Origin: Pachyseris speciosa
Lineage: Eukaryota > Cnidaria > Anthozoa > Scleractinia > Pachyseridae
NCBI GenBank assembly: GCA_016490735.1
Contig: JAEMWC010000157.1
Location: forward strand, 532,501 to 596,500
Reading direction: 5' to 3'
Length of the DNA: 64,000 nucleotides
This document shows, piece after piece, positions 10,661 to 22,085 of this stretch. The notes below the pieces were generated by a model. It ran no database searches and was not told where the DNA came from. It worked only from the letters and a program-made list of their open reading frames with translations. A program made the position numbers and the translations under genes. Position 1 is the stretch's first letter, and each line of letters starts with the position of its first letter.

Positions 10661-11927
10661 CAGTGCAGTGCAGAAATAAGCATCCTACGCACACGTAAAG
10701 GGCACGCACGTTTTTTGCGTATACGCGTCTTGAAATGCGGGTGTCTACACGCATATTTGATGCGCGTGTTTACTTTTGTTATTCAAGCTTATACCTTTGC
10801 TTTGTGGTTCATTGTTCCGCAAAACAAAAGACAAGTTACCATCACAAAACAAGTTGAATATTTAAATCCAGCCTCAAAACACCGGAACATTCGACGAAGA
10901 GATCACTGTTTTATACTCGATGATTTGCTGTGGAGATCAACTTTTCTTTCTTGATCATCTTCAGTGAATCTTATTTACTTCGCTCGTTACTGCGAAAACG
11001 GAAAAGATGAACCCCGTGAAAAAACAAGCGAAGAAACTGCGATTACAAATACAATTTAATCGCTGTTTTATTGCCGCAGTGTATTGAGCATGCGAATTCA
11101 CTGCATCAACAAACACTGTTCAGGCATTTACCTTTCAAATGAAAGCGCACTTAACCTGCTCCCTCATTTAACTGATTTGAAAACCAAGAACGTGCGATCC
11201 AAATCTGCGGCGTGACTGCTTCACAACAAAAATCGCCACGAGACAACGGCTAGACGACATTCACAAGCTCAAATTACTGGTTGCCTAGCACGTGACATAA
11301 ATTTGCTGATGTGAGCGCGCATTCGGTTTGATAAAGCAATAATTTCCACAACAGTCGTATTTGACTTTCAATGAAACTAAATGTGTTTTGATTTCTTAAA
11401 TTCTTTTGTTCGCAACGAAATAGATTTTGATGAACACACATTCCAAGGCTGTTTTGTAGCAAGCGAATTGCCTCGTGAGTATGTTGATTATTTCTCTTCG
11501 TGTCGCTTTACTTTTGAACTCGACTCTAGCTCTAATTCAGTGAGGTTGAAACGTGAAAAGGCTCGATCATTTATCCTTTGCTTCGTGAGTTATCTTTTAT
11601 TTGTTGTTTTATTTGTTATTCATTGGAAAATAATGTCTATTGTCGCGCCAGACATTTCACTAATAATTTATACTCGCGTACTGGTAGTTTGTTGTGACAT
11701 TGACACATGATAATGGGCAACCAATTCAGCCAACGCTGTTAACAGCCGTTGCCTTGGATTAGAAGCCCAATGAAAGTAACAATAAAATAAGAACAATAAA
11801 GAGCATTGGTGAGCATTAGTGTATGCGCACATTTGATGCGCGTGTCAAATACGCAGACGCGTATGCGCAATTTGGGTAGACGCGTGTGACACGCGTATTT
11901 TGGGTCGCTTATTTCTGCACTGCACTG
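10661..11927. mobile_element. TIR element, 1,267 bp, TA-flanked (Tc1/mariner-like ends)
   Basis: The ends are perfect inverted copies, CAGTGCAGTGCAGAAATAAG and its complement, each bordered by TA (10659-10660 and 11928-11929). CAGTG ends with a TA duplication fit the Tc1/mariner superfamily. Subterminal blocks rich in ACGCGT and GCGCGTG are also inverted. No DD34E transposase is readable inside. Confidence 0.7.
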
Positions 11928-12000
11928 TAGAAGCCAAATTAACATGTTATAATGCTTGTTCTACATGCTGTCAGTGTGATCACAGATCAATATCAACTCT

Positions 12001-12065
12001 TAACATTTCTCATTCTGTCTTATCCAGTCAAAATTTGACTGGATAAGACAGAATGAGAAATGTTA
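12001..12065. repeat. 65-nt perfect palindrome
   Basis: Two 32-nt arms, perfectly complementary with a 1-nt centre. The left arm begins TAACATTTCTCATTC and the right arm ends GAATGAGAAATGTTA. It lies just downstream of the hAT gene stop, and a related phrase (TGCTGTCA-TGTGATC) recurs on both sides. Confidence 0.9.
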
Positions 12066-13527
12066 ATTTACATGAAAGTTCTATATGCTGTCACTCTGAT
12101 CCCCGAGTCAGATGCTCTTTGTTATAGCTCCAGGTAGCTTTCTTGGCAGTGGTCAACAGATCTGCAGGTGGTTCAAAAGATGACTCTTTGTTGGCCATTT
12201 TGATAGTAAGCAGAGAGGCCACTGTACTGTCAACCTGAAGAGAAGGCCAAAAAGCTGTTTTATTTTTTCTAATAAGAGAAAAAACCCTTTCTTCACCTGC
12301 ATTTGAATGTGGTAGCATAAGAACTGTTTTGGCTACGTCAGTTATCCTACCAAATTTATGGCTACCATTTCCTAGTTTCAGTGATGACAGATATCGCCAG
12401 ATCACATCCATGCGAAAACTGGATGATGATTTCTCTTCATTTTCCTCATCTGAAAGCTTTATTTAGTTGGCAGAACTGTGGGATACATGTAATGCTTCAG
12501 AAAGAATTCTATATTGTCAAGAGAGGCACACTCTCTCTGAAAAAAGTCCACAAATCTAGCATGGATTAGTGTATCATATTGCAAAGAAAGCTTTGAAATA
12601 GCTTCTACTGCAGCTCTTTGATAAAAGTGACGCGCCGCTTGGTAAAGCTGATCTCTCTTCCTTTCATCTATGTCACCCTCATAGACAAGTTTGTCAAGCA
12701 GTTATCTGGTTGCAAAGCCAATAAATAGCTGCCCATCTTTCAGTTGTTGACTTTCTCCTTCAAAATTTACTTTGTCAACAGTTTTTGCGGCCTTAGTCTT
12801 GTCAATCTGAACAAACTTGCCCAGAAGGCGTCAAACAAATTCATTCAACTGTCCATGGGCGGCACAAATGCCGGGGTCCTCCCTCTGCAGAAACTGGTTT
12901 GGAAAAGTGAATGTTGGCAACACTGCCTGATAAAACAAATGGTAAACTTCTACCATGGGGTCTGCAAACTGTTGTTTCAGGCATTTGAATCTAGGATTAC
13001 TCTCTGTGGTTGACAGGAAATAGCTCTTCAATGCTGGATACATATCCAAGTTCCGTCTCACAGCTGTTTCCAGGCTTAACCAACGTGTGTTCACATGTTT
13101 GATGACTTGACAGTATTCAACATAAAGAAAATCAGCAAATTCAACCAAAAGTGATTTTCGCTTAGTGCTTTTGTCAAAATAATAGTAAGTGTCAACACAC
13201 ATGTCTTCCAGGCTAAATTTAGAGCTATCACAAAATGCCTCAGAGGCTTTGCAGGCTACATTGTGTATTAAGTGACAGGGGAAACCCATGAAGTAGCAGG
13301 ATGGACTTCTTTGTTTTACTCTTGTCGTGATTGAATTTCTGCTACCAAGGTTAATATTAGTATTGTCCACACCGAATCCCACACATTTGCTCCATGAAAT
13401 GCCATGAAGTGCTAACACACCATCAATTTTCAAGAAAATTGATGCTGCTGTTGCTGAGTCAGTTCCCTTGGTTGCACACATGTCCAAAAACTGACTCTCC
13501 ACTCTACCAGTGTTCACATAAAAAATC

Positions 13528-15592
13528 GGGTGTCTCTAAAACGAAGACCTCTAAAACAAAGACCCTAAGACCCTAAGACCCCAAAAACTCTAAAACGAAG
13601 ACCCCTTAATTTTCTAAGCATTTTTTACCTTTAGTGAAGTTTTGCTCCTTTATCCGGCCAATTTTGTTCATATTGGTGTTGATGTTTTATCCGCCATCTT
13701 GAGCTGAGTAACCAGGCTCCCACACTTGGCTGGAAGTTAGGCTACCTTCCAATTTGCTTCCTTCTGTCAATCATGTGGAGTAAGAGAGAGAATGCGCGCT
13801 ATGCCGTGTTTTCCTGGCACAGTTTGGCAAGTGATTGTTCGTCAATTTTGGGATCTTTTCTGTGTTTTCTCTGTTCCGTCTATGAATTGTACATTTCATT
13901 GCACCAGCCATGGATTGGTGAATGAATCAAACATGATTGCTGCGAAGCCACCAGGCTTCGCAGCAGACTATTCCAGGCTCCTTATGTCATTAGCCTGGGT
14001 TGCGGGGAAGGCATTTGAGATTTTCGAAATATATGTCACCTCTTTTGCCTCAATCTCATGGCCCTCAAATCGAGGCCCTTAATTCCACTCAGTTCATTCA
14101 TTCAGAGAGAAAACACATGAGTCACACATTTTTAGTGCTGAAATCAAAAGGCAATACCCAAATGACATAACTATGGGATGTGACATGAAGAATTTATTGC
14201 AGAGAAATCCAGTTTCGTTTCTCAAGCCAGTTTTTCCGAACGCGAAGAATTTGAAAGTTGGATTTGGAACTGCAGCCAATAACGCCGATACTTTCTCGGA
14301 ATATTTCAACCAATTCCTGGAAGTCTACGGTAAAATAAATTCGATATTTTATTGGGAATTCATTTGGTTGTATTTAATTTATCAATGCCACAGTTCTTTA
14401 GTGTTTTTGTGACAATGTAAGAGTCATGGTTTGATCAGGGAATCAGGCACTGATAAAATGTTTACGCTTAGAAGGGCTCCCACGAAGCGAAAAATGAACA
14501 CTATTCGCGTTTTAAAAATAATTGATAAAACCATAAATCAATCACTACAATCGATATTGTGCAGTAAATAAGACCTTGTTGACCTTGTTGTTGTTGCATG
14601 CAGATTGAAAGGAAAGCAGATCACGGGACTTTCCCTGGCGGACTCATTCTTCTCATAAACTGAAATCTTGAACGAAACTCATATTAAACTGAAAGTTCCT
14701 CACCATAGTGAAGAAATTAGACTAAAATAAAATAAAAAACTTAACTCGTAGGCTGTTGGTTGAAAGTTCATTTATCAAAATTGTAAACATATGAACTCAT
14801 TATAGAAATCTTATACTTTTCAGCAGTAGAGTAACGCAACAAACCCAGAATTGTAAACATAACGTTATACTTTTCAATATCAGAGTAACAGAACAATCCT
14901 TTCTTGATACATTTTGTAATTGTTCGTAAAAACGTTTATGGACATTTACACGAACAGTACAAAGTAACAATGAATGAATGAATGAATGAAGATGATAAAA
15001 AGTCAATCAAGTCACTCATCTGTTTACCATCTAAGGTACATTCCCTTCACAACATCACCTTCTACCACCGTTCCTCTGCATACATGTATGCTTTACTCGC
15101 AGCACTTCACTTTCCAATGGAAACTGCTAGTTTAATTTGATTTAATTCCGACATCTTAGTAGTGATTCATTTGCTTGTAATAGTTTGCCCAGTAATGATT
15201 ACTTAGCTTAGGCTTTCATGTGGGGAAATTCTCTTGGGACTGATCCGACAGAAAAAGCCTCGGAAAGGTAGACTAATGGCCTTAATACAAGCAAAATCTG
15301 AATGAAAGACGACAGTTTTTAAACTTGTAAAACATTGATCTTGAAATGTTTTGTACATATTGTGGCCGGCAAGTCCGGCTTCAAGCACGAGATACTTAGC
15401 GGCGCCGTTCTTTGAGTGGCATGGCGGATAAAACATTGACACCAATATGAACAAAATTGGCCGGATAAAGAAGGAGCAAAACTTCACTAAAGGTAAAAAT
15501 TGCTTAGAAAATTAAGGGGTCTTTGTTTTAGAGTTTTTGGGGTCTTAGGGTCTTAGGGTCTTTGTTTTAGAGGTCTTCGTTTTAGAGACACC
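13528..15592. mobile_element. Long-TIR element, 2,065 bp, 10-bp TSD (MULE-like), inside the hAT gene
   Basis: The ends are about 190-bp inverted repeats starting GGTGTCTCTAAAACGAAGAC, with CTAAGACC repeats and a shared ATCCGGCCAATTTTGTTCAT block. The flanks ATAAAAAATC (13518-13527) and ATCAAAAATC (15593-15602) are a 10-bp duplication with one difference. Removing the element and one flank rejoins the hAT frame, which proves the insertion. TIR length and TSD size suggest a Mutator-like element. No MULE transposase is visible; the interior includes an exon-like stretch at 14173-14331. Confidence 0.8.
14173..14331 (+). other. Exon-like open stretch inside the long-TIR element
   Basis: An open frame including FLKPVFPNAKNLKVGFG and DTFSEYFNQFLEVYG, preceded by TTTATTGCAG (possible acceptor at about 14200) and followed by GTAAAA (possible donor). 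The residue mix is protein-like and unlike the surrounding sequence. I do not recognise it. It may be a host gene fragment captured by the element or part of the element's own gene. Confidence 0.3.
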
Positions 15593-16476
15593 ATCAAAAA
15601 TCTTTACAGTCAAAGGATTAATTTTTTTCCAAGCCAGTATTGTTTGAGCCATCAGTTAATAAGGAGAGTGGACTAAACTTCATGATATTCACCGTCTCCC
15701 TCAAGAAATGTGGTGCTATTGCTCCATTAATCATACATGTGGTCTTTGTTGCTGCAGCGGAATACTTTTGTGCTATCTTTGAGTCTGGAAATACATGTAG
15801 TTTTGGGAGCATTCGACTTAAGTGGTTAGAAAATGGCAGGGGAATATTATTCTCAGCCATTAGCACTGCTATTTTTACCTCACCTATGGTAACCTGAAAT
15901 AACAATAGGATCCTTGTTTAGAGAATAAAACCAAAGGCCAAATTATTTCATATTTTTTCTTAATGTTGTAAATATCTGTTGACAAAATTAAACTTCAAAA
16001 CAGTTGTCAAAGCGCGTGTGTGGAGCTTATTCCAGCCTAAAATCTGGTATAAATAACCTAACTGCACCTCAGCATTGTGCAAGAACATTTGAAGCCTTGC
16101 AATTTGCCAAACATAAAGTCGAACAAATAGCATTAATACATGTGTATTTCAATGCTAAAACTAGGTCCTTACTTTCTCTTGGATGTTGGAGTTTGGCTGT
16201 CAAAGAAAGCTTGTGATCGCCGGTTGTTTTGCCTGTTCCTTGGTGAGTGAAGTGTGCCCATCGCTAGCAATATGGCACTTAAGATCTGCTTCTCCTTGAT
16301 GGGCACACGACAAAGTACAATGTACAGTTGTACGATTGCAAACATTACAGTGGAATACAGATTTGTCTGAAGTGACAGAGGAAACAAAAGGATACTTCAC
16401 TATCCAGTCTTTGTTGAACTTGCTTTTGTATTTTGCCGCTCCTGCATATTTGGCCTTCTTCATGACGGGAGAGTCA

Positions 16477-17238
16477 GGCCCGGTTCAAACGTCGAACTTT
16501 ACATGTGCCAAACCTAATACCTATTTAGGTTGACCCAAATTATTAAGTTTGACAGTTGATTCAGATGTTGAACCTAATGGTGTCGAACTTTATTTGGTAA
16601 TTCACACAAAACCTTTGAGGTCGGCGGTTCTTGTTTGAAGTCTTGATGGAATCAACATGCCACAGCGAAACGAACACTGAAAATTCGAAGCTTGTTTTGG
16701 TCGCTAAAGCCATCCGTGAAAATAGAAGAAGGTGGTCAAACATACAAAATAATGGCACTACACCACCATAGAAAGCAAGTTTTACAAATGTTTCTTTCAT
16801 TATTTTGTTATTTATTTCATCCCAACGAGATGCCATCACGACTGTTCCTCAATCCTATTGTTGGTTGGACAGAAACACAATGGTTGATGTATTTCCTGCT
16901 TTTCAAGCGTGAAGGACAAACTCTCTCCGATTTTGCCGCCATCTTGTTTGAAAGCATGCCTTTTGCACATGACGCCTTGTTTGAACGTGTAGAATTGTGG
17001 ATAAAAATAATTTATATAATGTATTTGTAATGTATGCATTATGTTCAGCACATGTAAAGTTCGACGTCTGAATCAAAGTCGAACTTTTGCCGTTCTCGAC
17101 TGTGCCAGTCGAATAGAACGGCAAGGTTGACCCAAATACAAAAGCGTCGGTCCTAATTGATTCAAACGTCGAACTTTACATGTGCCGAACCTAATAATTA
17201 GGCTCGGCACATGTAAAGTTCGATGTTTGAACCGGGCC
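16477..17238. mobile_element. TIR element, 762 bp, TCA TSD, inside hAT exon 1
   Basis: The ends are GGCCCGGTTCAAACGTCGAA and its near-complement, flanked by TCA (16474-16476 and 17239-17241). The block AACTTTACATGTGC occurs several times in both orientations within 60 bp of each end and again near 17050. The 3-bp TSD and GGCC start resemble Harbinger-type elements, although TCA departs from the usual TWA. It interrupts the transposase between SESDF and SPVMKKAK. Confidence 0.75.
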
Positions 17239-17288
17239 TCAAAGTCTGACTCTGAACTGGAATCCGCCATTATGTGTTGAGAGTCCAT

Positions 17289-17849
17289 GTTACCGGTCTG
17301 CAGTCAGCATATGTGAACATGTGCAGACATGTACAATAGTCATTAAACCCACTGGCCAGAGAAACGCTGGCTCTGCACAAGAATAAAGTGTTCGAAGCGA
17401 GTACAAACCGAACAAGGATTAAATTATACCATAAAAGATACTTTATTATGAAGGAACTTCAGTAAAGCAGCAAGGAATCTTCAATGCGTGAGAAATAATA
17501 GTTTCAGCGTGAAAGTGTAAGATTGAATTTGTTTGCGTGAGTCTCGCACTCAATGTGTGAGACTTGAGAGCTCTGGGAGTGTTTTCTGACAGGACAGCGG
17601 CAGTGGTTAATGGCAGTGCTACTGTTGTTTGGATGTGGGGCCCATTACCAGTCTGTATGCCAAATTAGAGTGGATTTTAAGACCAAAAAGCAATGTAGAC
17701 CACATACATGTATGTAGAAAGCCCTTGAAATGGTGTCTGCAGGGATTAACTTGCAATAATTAAGTTTTATTTTCAATTTATTATTGTCACAGTTATCCTG
17801 AGAAGTTTCCTTCAAGGCTGTTGTACCACTGCAGCATCAGTAATTCCAC
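17289..17849. other. Upstream region of the zinc-finger gene
   Basis: No repeat or second gene recognised. It should contain the promoter and 5'UTR of the zinc-finger gene, but I could not pick out a convincing TATA box. Confidence 0.4.
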
Positions 17850-18965
17850 ATGGATAAAGAGGTAGGAGATAGTTGTGCTATTCCAATCAGTGAAATGGCG
17901 ACAAGGAACTCTGTAGAGCAACAGAGATGTGTTCAAACAGTAGTCATTTATGTTTGCAAGACATGTGGAAAGTGTTTTAGAAGTAAAGCAGTCCTTGAAG
18001 ATCACAAGAAAACACACATTGAGGAAAATGTCAATGCTATACTCCACAAATGTGGTTATTGTGTTAAAACTTTTAAAACTTTAAATGAACTTCAATCACA
18101 TGAAAAGGAAAGGCATGTTTGCAGTGAGTGTGGAAAGGGCTTCAAGGGAACTGCAACCCTCCTGAAGCATAAACTAACACATGAACCAAAGCCACACCGG
18201 TGTCTTGGATGTGGCCGGCATTTCCGGTTAAAGTCTATACTTTTATCACATTGCCGACGCGTACCAGCTGTAAAGAAGCGAAAGGAGAATCACTTTAAAT
18301 GTTCCAAGTGTTACAAGGCGTTTGGAAGCAAAAGACAGCTTCGCTGTCATGAACAAGTTCATACTTCACCCACACTCACTTGCAGTATTTGTGGGAAGTG
18401 TCTTCAAGGCAAGTACATGTTGCGCAACCATGAAAGGATACATACTGGTGAGAAGCCTTACACTTGTAAACACTGTGGAAAAGCTTTCAGGACACTAACC
18501 ACCAAGAGATCTCATGAAGCCACACACTCAGACAGAAAGCGTTTTAAGTGCAGGAAATGTGGCAAGAGATTCAGGCGGCGTATCCAACTGAGGTCTCATA
18601 AAAGAACCCACACTGGAGAGAAACCATTTGTCTGTGATGTTTGTACAAAGGCATTTAAAGATAAATCACATCTTTCAAGACACACAAGAGTACATACTGG
18701 AGATAGACCTCACAAATGTAGTTACTGTGATAAGACGTTTATTCAACTCTCGAACTTAAGATCTCACCTTGTAAAGCACACTGGTGAAAGACCTTTTTCT
18801 TGTTCACTGTGTGATAAGTCTTTCCCCTTGAAGAGATACCTTAACGACCATGTAAAGAGACACACAGGGGAGTTGCCACACAAATGCCCCCATTGTGATA
18901 AGGGTTTTCTTGCTCCTTTTAATCTCAAGTGTCATCTACGAAGAAAACATGGTGTTGAACTCTAG
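17850..18965 (+). CDS. C2H2 zinc-finger protein, 371 aa, single exon
   Basis: An intact open frame. The start is set by an in-frame TAA two codons upstream of ATG 17850, and the stop is TAG at 18963-18965. From residue 34 to the end there are twelve C2H2 fingers. Fingers 6 to 12 are joined by canonical linkers (TGEKP, TGDRP, TGERP, TGELP). Finger 4 is degenerate, with Cys where the last His should be, and is followed by a longer basic linker. The first 33 residues show no KRAB, SCAN, BTB or ZAD domain. The architecture implies a nuclear sequence-specific DNA-binding protein, probably a transcription factor; the target cannot be read from sequence. Coding third positions and the lack of breaks contrast with the transposon debris on both sides, so this looks like a live host gene. 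Confidence 0.9.
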   Translation: MDKEVGDSCAIPISEMATRNSVEQQRCVQTVVIYVCKTCGKCFRSKAVLEDHKKTHIEENVNAILHKCGYCVKTFKTLNELQSHEKERHVCSECGKGFKGTATLLKHKLTHEPKPHRCLGCGRHFRLKSILLSHCRRVPAVKKRKENHFKCSKCYKAFGSKRQLRCHEQVHTSPTLTCSICGKCLQGKYMLRNHERIHTGEKPYTCKHCGKAFRTLTTKRSHEATHSDRKRFKCRKCGKRFRRRIQLRSHKRTHTGEKPFVCDVCTKAFKDKSHLSRHTRVHTGDRPHKCSYCDKTFIQLSNLRSHLVKHTGERPFSCSLCDKSFPLKRYLNDHVKRHTGELPHKCPHCDKGFLAPFNLKCHLRRKHGVEL

Positions 18966-21279
18966 GAATGAACAGTTACAGTGTATAGGATGAGGTTATT
19001 GAGTTGTTATTGGCATCTTATTTTTAAATTACAGTCATTTTATTCTCTTTGCTTGCATACAGTACAACACATCACACCTGTTTACATGAACAGAACATGT
19101 ACCAGTACATGCCACAGTATTAATTTTACAAGTTTACGCTTGCATGAGTCAAAAGTTTGTAGTGAGTGCAAACCAAAGTAAATTTAAATACTGGGACATA
19201 AAATTACAAAAATGATGTTATTGGCATCTTTATTTGGTACTTGTTAGAGTTACCTAGTTTAATTGTTTTCTTAAGTCAAATGCAGAAATTTGGTAACAGT
19301 GCAACATCATTAGTCCTTGGTTTATGCCTGATTTTGTCTGGTGGCAAAAAATTGAGAGTTTTGTATTCATGAAGTTTTGTACATGAAAACTAGAGCACAA
19401 AGTACATGTATATGCCTTGGGGCGTTCATGTGTGGGGAACACACAAACATATTTAGAAAATTGCCCACTTTACAGAAACTTGGTGTTTTGGCAAGTGTGT
19501 ATCATTTCCTATGGAAACTAGAACCTTTTAAGCCCTATGACCAATATGAATATTCTCCCCATTGAACTCCAGATCTGCTTTATAATTTAAGTTGGGAGAA
19601 TCTGTTCAATCATCAGGGCATTTCATCTTTGATTATCCTTTTGTATATTCTCATGAATTTTATGCTTAATCAAGTAGTGACAATGCAGGGCTGTCACTAA
19701 CTTTTTAAATAGGTGGAGATCTGCAAAAGGTAGCCAGAGAACCCAGCTATTGTGGTATGGCTAGGCTGCTCTTTTTCTATCAAAGTAGCCAGGATTGAAC
19801 TTGGAATTTCCAAGGAAAATCTCCGGTTCCTGGCCCTTAATGACAACTGCAATTTAAGGAAAAATTACATGCTGGTCACTGTTGAGAGGTTAAAGGGTTA
19901 ACTGTAGAAGTGCATAATGCAGGATTTGATCTTGACTTTGTACACTTACAGTGCATGTAGGAAGTTTTGCTGGTAAGACCTTTGTTTATTCACAAAACTA
20001 GTTAACTCACCAGCTATTTTTGAAGCAGTAACGATGGCTAAATTTGTATAAAGAATTTGTATTTACAATGTAACAACCTTAGAGCACACTTTTTTTTTTG
20101 GAACTATCCTGGTCATTCCAATTCCGATTTAAAAATAAGAGAGTGAGTGGAATGAAGTGTTTCAAGAAACCTCAAATGTTCAAAAGACAGAATACCTTGT
20201 CAGAAATAACCTGAGACAAACATGTGGAATTGTCTGTTCCAAGTGTATGAACCTAACTTCCAGTGCCAGGTCATGGGCTTGGTGGGCCATGCATGATTTC
20301 CTGCCAAAAGTTTTCCCAAAGAAACATTTATTTTGCATATTCAAGTAAACTGTATTCTGTTCATGGCATTCATTCTGCTCTTGGAAGCAGAATAAAAATT
20401 ATTCAGCTTCCAAGAGCAGAATGAAATATTCTGAAATATTACCATTTATTCCAAAAACAATTCGCCCTTAGGATAAAACTAGATAAAAAGTAAAGGGTAA
20501 TCAATAATGTGACATCCTTTGCTTATGTCGTGACAGCAATTGCACTGACAAAGGGTTATGGTGATGTCCATTTGCTTTCTCTTTAACCTTTGCAATTTTT
20601 GGAGTCTTTGTTTTCTTCCAGATATAAATTGAGAGAGTTACATTTACATGCTAATTTATTTTTCCTCTATAAAATACATGTATATTTTTTGACTCACAAG
20701 CTCCCAAATCCAATTGCATTTTAAGAGCTGTGAGTGATAGAGAGGGCCTTCCCTATGCAATATTTTTGTCTAGTTCTTGCAGTTAATTAGAAATGGTTCA
20801 TGTTGATACAGAGTGTTTTTGATTAGATATTTTTTTTATCACTTACATTATGGGGAGTCTGTATCAAAATCAAAGTGGACTACAGATACCACTTGCCATT
20901 GGTTATGAAGTTTAGTTTGTAGATGTAGTGCTTTGCTTGCAAAGAGTTGAATTTTTATTGTTGCTAGAAATAAAAACAATGTAGCAAATGACAAAAAAAA
21001 AAGTTAAGTTTTGTGGTCTGCAATTTCTAGAGGGTTTCTATGAATGATTTCATGATTACATTGGGAAAAGTAACTTGGAGGACCTAAAACTTGGTGAGTG
21101 GTTTTTCTTTCATATACAAGTTTTCCATGATGTACCACCAATAAAATAAGACAGCTTAAAACCTGGTCTTTCTGACCTACAGTGTACCCCCCTCCCCTTC
21201 CACCCAGTTAAAGTGGCACCATTTCGTAGCTTGTTAAAACATCTGCCTTTTGTTGTGGTGTGATTTGGCATTTAACCCC
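18966..21279. other. Noncoding, includes the zinc-finger 3'UTR
   Basis: AT-rich, with no open frame of recognisable character. A strong hairpin at 20371-20423 is listed separately. No other repeat identified. Confidence 0.5.
20371..20423. repeat. Perfect 18-bp-stem hairpin
   Basis: Arms CATTCTGCTCTTGGAAGC (20371-20388) and its exact complement (20406-20423). After one mismatch the inner GAATAA and TTATTC extend the stem. Noncoding; function unknown. Confidence 0.8.
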
Positions 21280-21282
21280 TTA

Positions 21283-21684
21283 AGCCCTGGCCAAATGCTC
21301 GCAACATTTCAACCCAACATCTTGCAACATTGTTGGGCACAACATGTTGCACACGTTTGGCCACCATGTTGCGATATGTTGCAACATGTTGGATCATGGG
21401 GTTGGCTCAAATTTGAATCATGCAACATTTTGGATGTTGCATGCACTAGGGCATATGCACTATGCCTATTTGCTATTTCAAAGTGCCAGAACACAACATG
21501 TTGCACATGTTTGGCCACCCTGTTGCAATATCTTGCACCATATTGGATGGTGTTGGCACAAAAACGTTGACAACCTGTAAAATGTTGGGTTGAAATGTTG
21601 CGCTTGTTTGGTCGGCCTTTTCACAACATCGTCACAACATGATGCAACAATGTTGCAAGATGTTGCGAGCGTTTGGCCAGGGCT
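21283..21684. mobile_element. MITE of CAACATGTTG repeats, 402 bp, TTA TSD
   Basis: The left end AGCCCTGGCCAAATGCTCGC and the right end GAGCGTTTGGCCAGGGCT are inverted, with TTA on both sides (21280-21282 and 21685-21687). The body is packed with self-complementary CAACATGTTGCA-like blocks in both orientations. The 3-bp TTA target fits Harbinger-type MITEs. Confidence 0.75.
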
Positions 21685-21785
21685 TTAGGGGCTAGCACCA
21701 GTTCCCAGCACTTTGACTTGGATGAATCATTACAACAACTACCTTACATGTACTCACATTAATTGATAACAATCTTAAGATATTG

Positions 21786-22085
21786 ATCATCGCAGTTATA
21801 AACACAGTAGTGAAAATAAAGCCTGAAAAAATAAAATAAAAAATTATTTAATCCGCAGTTCAAATATATAATTTTCATATATTCATTCTCACTTATTCAT
21901 CATTCACTGGTATATTACGAACCAACAAAATAACCAGCTCTCAGCTGGCTTGTTAGCTCAGTTGGTAGAGCACTTTACCAGTATTGCAGTTGTTGTGTGT
22001 TCAATTCCCATACAAGTCTGAATTTTTTTCAGGCTTTATTTTCACTGCTGCTTAAGTAGTGTTCATAACTGTGATGACCATTCAC
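21786..22085 (+). mobile_element. tRNA-derived SINE-like repeat
   Basis: A tRNA-like head at 21947-22018 (A-box-like TTAGCTCAGTTGG, B-box-like TGTTCAATTCCC), followed by CTGAATTTTTTTCAGGC and a body with CTGCTTAAGTAG. The body is also present inverted upstream at 21786-21828, so two copies or a hairpin may be joined. Related heads occur on the minus strand at 25470, 39234 and 45846. The anticodon arm does not fold properly. Confidence 0.6.

Larger units (their letters stand above)
12091..17288 (-). pseudogene. hAT-family transposase gene (BED/TTF-type Zn finger), broken by two insertions
   Basis: Read from right to left: N-terminus MADSSSESDF (about 17270), interrupted by a 762-bp element; then MKKAKYAGAAKYKSKF and a Zn-finger region with FHCNVCNR and GEADLKCHIASDGH (16463-16200); a GTAAGG donor at about 16170 and acceptor TTATTTCAG at about 15898; then 15897-15603 with FPDSKIAQKY and LLTDGSNNTG, the region of the first catalytic Asp. 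A 2,065-bp element splits the frame there. 13517-12831 continues with VGFGVDNTN, HVNTRWLSLE and EDPGIC. A frame-broken stretch leads to the hAT dimerisation region LMLPHSNAGEERVFSLI (12411-12091). The order matches hAT transposases and their ZBED-like host relatives. Besides the insertions, a frameshift near 16205 and breaks at 12412-12830 make it non-functional. Confidence 0.85.

Noticed and set aside
21947..22018. Functional tRNA genes at 21947, 25470, 39234, 41036, 45846 and 46006
   Set aside because: Anticodon arms are mispaired and each is followed by SINE body sequence or repeated among copies.
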